A DNA stretch of 14,603 nt from contig JAFGTA010000159.1 in NCBI GenBank assembly GCA_016934355.1, positions 1 to 14,603 of the forward strand, read 5' to 3'. Under the pieces are notes generated by a model. It searched no databases. It was not told where the DNA came from and was given only the letters and a program-made list of their open reading frames with translations. The stretch is from Candidatus Bathyarchaeota archaeon (GTDB lineage: Archaea; Thermoproteota; Bathyarchaeia; TCS64). This document shows, piece after piece, positions 13,115 through 14,603 of the stretch. Positions within the stretch are counted from its first letter, which is position 1. Each line of letters starts with the position of its first letter. Both the position numbers and the translations under genes were made by a program.

Positions 13115-13930
13115 ATGATCGTCTGCGAGCACTCCAAGGTAGAGATGAGCGGCGACGGCTGGTCCATCAAGATACCGCCCAAAGCGGCCGGCGCAATAGG
13201 CTTGTTCCCGGGGCAGACCCTGTTCGGGTACATCGAGCCCGAGTCGGGGAGGCTGCTCCTGTCGCCGCTCCGCCTCACCTCCACTGTCAGCTACTTCAGG
13301 ATGTTCCTTGACGACGTCCGCGGCAGCCTAGCCACCGTCACCGAGCTGTTCAGCAAGCGGGGTCTGAACATACTGTCGGGCGGCGCCTTCGGGTTCAGCA
13401 ACATCTGGGTCTCCGAGTTCCTCGTGGACTTCGCACAGTCAGGGGTCTCGCCGGACACGGTGATGGCTGAGATAGGGGACATGGGCGGCTTCGTCACGAG
13501 CAGGGAGATCACAGAGCTGTTCCCCGTCTCGTTCAACCTCTCAACCACATACACTGTCGAGGAGGCAGGGGAGAACATGGTGAAGGTGGTCTCACATGAG
13601 GCGGCTGAGGCGAGGGTGAAACGAGCCAAGTACGCTGTCATCAAGGCCTGGCCCCGGATCAGAGCAATCTTCGTGGATTTCTTCCCGCCAGACAGCGGCC
13701 TCGTACACATAAGGGCGAGGATAAGGGACGTGCCGGGCTCGCTAACCAAGCTGACAGGGGCGATAGGGGCGCAGATCAACCTGAACGCGCTGGACGAGCT
13801 GCACCACGACGAGGTCTCCGGGGTGTGGAACGCCTACGGCGTGCTAGTCATCGGGGACGTCGAGGACCTTGTGGCCCGCGCCGGGAAGCTAGACACTGTG
13901 ACTGATTTCGAGGCCACGCCGCTCTCGTGA
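13115..13930 (+). CDS. AbrB-like N-terminus with two ACT domains, ligand-sensing protein
   Basis: In this 271-residue protein, residues 8-52 (VEMSGDGWSIKIPPKAAGAI, PGQTLFGYIEPESGRLLLSP) resemble an AbrB/SpoVT-type swapped-hairpin DNA-binding or dimerisation segment. Two ACT-like domains follow. The first spans about 59-135 (YFRMFLDDVRGSLATVTELF, then GLNILSGG). The second spans about 183-265 (VHIRARIRDVPGSLTKLTGA, INLNALDE). Both carry the typical D-x-x-G-S-L turn that binds amino acids or other small effectors. It is probably a small-molecule-responsive regulator. It is divergent from the nucleoside hydrolase and immediately upstream of the transketolase, so it may control either (inference). 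No catalytic domain is attached. The stop is 12 nt from the next possible start. Confidence 0.75.
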   Translation: MIVCEHSKVEMSGDGWSIKIPPKAAGAIGLFPGQTLFGYIEPESGRLLLSPLRLTSTVSYFRMFLDDVRGSLATVTELFSKRGLNILSGGAFGFSNIWVSEFLVDFAQSGVSPDTVMAEIGDMGGFVTSREITELFPVSFNLSTTYTVEEAGENMVKVVSHEAAEARVKRAKYAVIKAWPRIRAIFVDFFPPDSGLVHIRARIRDVPGSLTKLTGAIGAQINLNALDELHHDEVSGVWNAYGVLVIGDVEDLVARAGKLDTVTDFEATPLS

Positions 13931-13941
13931 TTCCTATCGGA

Positions 13942-14603
13942 ATGGATGACCCCCGTTGCCCAATACTCTTATATGTTAAAGTCGCCTCAAGCACTACGTT
14001 CGGTGGTGTCATAGATGCGCCAATTTCGTTATCTCAGAACCAGCTTGAAGACCTACGCCGAATAGTTCTTCGAACCATCTCCAAGGACCAAGTCCTCATC
14101 CTGACCAACATACCGAGGGTGCCCACGTCCATAACGTCGGTGCTCAGGGAGGTCAGCAGAAGATACAACATCCCCATAGAGGAGCTGCGTCTACACGCGG
14201 ACGCCCTCCGGGGCCTGAAGCTCATCGACTACGGAGAGGCCCCCCGCTTCAAGGGCGTGGGGCTCACCGAGCTCGGCAGCTTCATCACGGACCTCACAGC
14301 CGAGGACGAACCCATCCTTGCGGGTGACCTCGTCCAGACCCGGACGGGAGTCAAGCCCCTGGGCCAGCTGCTGAAAGACCTCAGGGGGAAGGTGCTCAAC
14401 ATGGTGGCCAGCGCCGGCAGCGGCCACCTCGGAGCCAGCATGAGCATCGTAGACATCCTTGCGATACTCTACTTCATGAAGATGCAGCACGACCCCTCCA
14501 ACCCAGACTGGGCTGAACGGGACAGGCTCGTCCTCAGCAAAGGCCACGCGGCGCCCGCACTCTACGCGGTGCTCATCGAGGCCGGCTACCTACGCGAGGA
14601 GGA
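13942..14603 (+). CDS. Transketolase N-terminal half with winged-helix-like N-terminal extension (partial, 3' end outside window)
   Basis: I followed this frame from ATG 13942 to the window edge (220 codons). Residues from about 143 match the thiamine-diphosphate-binding half of transketolase. They include GQLLKDLRGKVLNMVASAGS, GHLGAS (His162, a conserved active-site His), DILAILYFMKMQHDP, and DRLVLSKGHAAPALYAVL (His202). Before this lie about 110 residues resembling a winged-helix domain. They run from LSQNQLEDLRRIVLRTI, through VPTSITSVLREVSRRYNIPI (a recognition-helix-like stretch), to LRGLKLIDYG and VGLTELGSFI. Ordinary archaeal transketolase N-halves start near the LLKDLRGK region. The enzyme moves two-carbon units between pentose and other sugar phosphates. 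The start is unclear: ATG 13942 overlaps a TATA-like stretch, and the well-spaced ATG 14015 is in another frame and stops after 16 codons. Confidence 0.8.
   Translation, partial: MDDPRCPILLYVKVASSTTFGGVIDAPISLSQNQLEDLRRIVLRTISKDQVLILTNIPRVPTSITSVLREVSRRYNIPIEELRLHADALRGLKLIDYGEAPRFKGVGLTELGSFITDLTAEDEPILAGDLVQTRTGVKPLGQLLKDLRGKVLNMVASAGSGHLGASMSIVDILAILYFMKMQHDPSNPDWAERDRLVLSKGHAAPALYAVLIEAGYLREE
13967..13980 (+). promoter_or_regulatory. TATA-like stretch before the transketolase coding region
   Basis: TCTTATATGTTAAA predicts a transcript start near 13998. That lies inside the longest possible reading frame (from ATG 13942), so it argues that the true start is further downstream. Confidence 0.4.

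Noticed and set aside
14015..14065. 16-codon frame from ATG 14015 with a good Shine-Dalgarno spacing
   Set aside because: It stops quickly and has no domain. The conserved winged-helix and transketolase residues are in a different frame. I kept it only as part of the start-site puzzle.
1..14603. CRISPR array, insertion sequence ends or rRNA/tRNA genes
   Set aside because: I saw no regularly spaced direct repeats, no transposase, no terminal inverted repeats with target duplications and no stable-RNA signature.

Overview
The window looks like chromosomal DNA of an uncultivated archaeon, probably a TACK-type (Thermoproteota) lineage. The reasons are archaeal TATA boxes about 25-30 nt upstream of many start codons (implying leaderless mRNAs), a coenzyme F420-type (Ddn-like) oxidoreductase, an archaeal HTH_45-type winged-helix regulator, a PGF-CTERM-like cell-surface anchor and an archaeal-style transketolase N-terminal half. 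The phylum is inferred. No rRNA or other marker gene is present to confirm it.

Region 1 (1 to about 850) is strikingly AT-rich. It holds two divergent small genes not typical of the rest: an HNH endonuclease-like protein with a SAP-like segment, cut off by the window edge, and a 53-residue zinc-ribbon protein. It looks like an acquired island. From about 980 on the DNA is GC-rich, with short AT-rich promoters between genes.

Region 2 (about 980-5150) holds an M24 (prolidase/creatinase-type) peptidase, a surface-anchored beta-propeller (SBBP) protein, a convergent pair of minus-strand genes (NTF2-like protein, then Ddn-like oxidoreductase) and an Fsr-like MFS exporter.

Region 3 (about 5200-6880) is a three-gene plus-strand operon: a soluble protein with a C-terminal NfeD-type OB fold, a stomatin-type SPFH membrane protein, and a small basic protein that probably carries an N-terminal membrane helix. 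NfeD and stomatin proteins are known membrane-microdomain partners. The third member and the first protein's N-terminal domain are unfamiliar.

Region 4 (about 6880-11120) carries an M81/MlrC metallopeptidase divergent from a nitroreductase, then an HTH_45 regulator, a single-domain cupin and a divergent UPF0324/YeiH-family membrane transporter. Three promoter regions here contain clean inverted repeats or hairpins.

Region 5 (about 11120 to the end) looks like nucleoside and pentose metabolism. A minus-strand operon encodes a nucleoside hydrolase followed 4 nt later by a PfkB-family sugar kinase. Divergent from it are an AbrB-like plus double-ACT protein and the start of a transketolase whose N-terminal thiamine-diphosphate half is preceded by about 140 residues resembling a winged-helix DNA-binding domain. 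A plausible flow is nucleoside to base plus ribose, ribose to ribose phosphate (kinase), then transketolase. The winged-helix/transketolase fusion, the NfeD-SPFH-small-protein operon and the AT-rich HNH island are the most interesting parts. I found no CRISPR array, tRNA, rRNA or complete insertion sequence.
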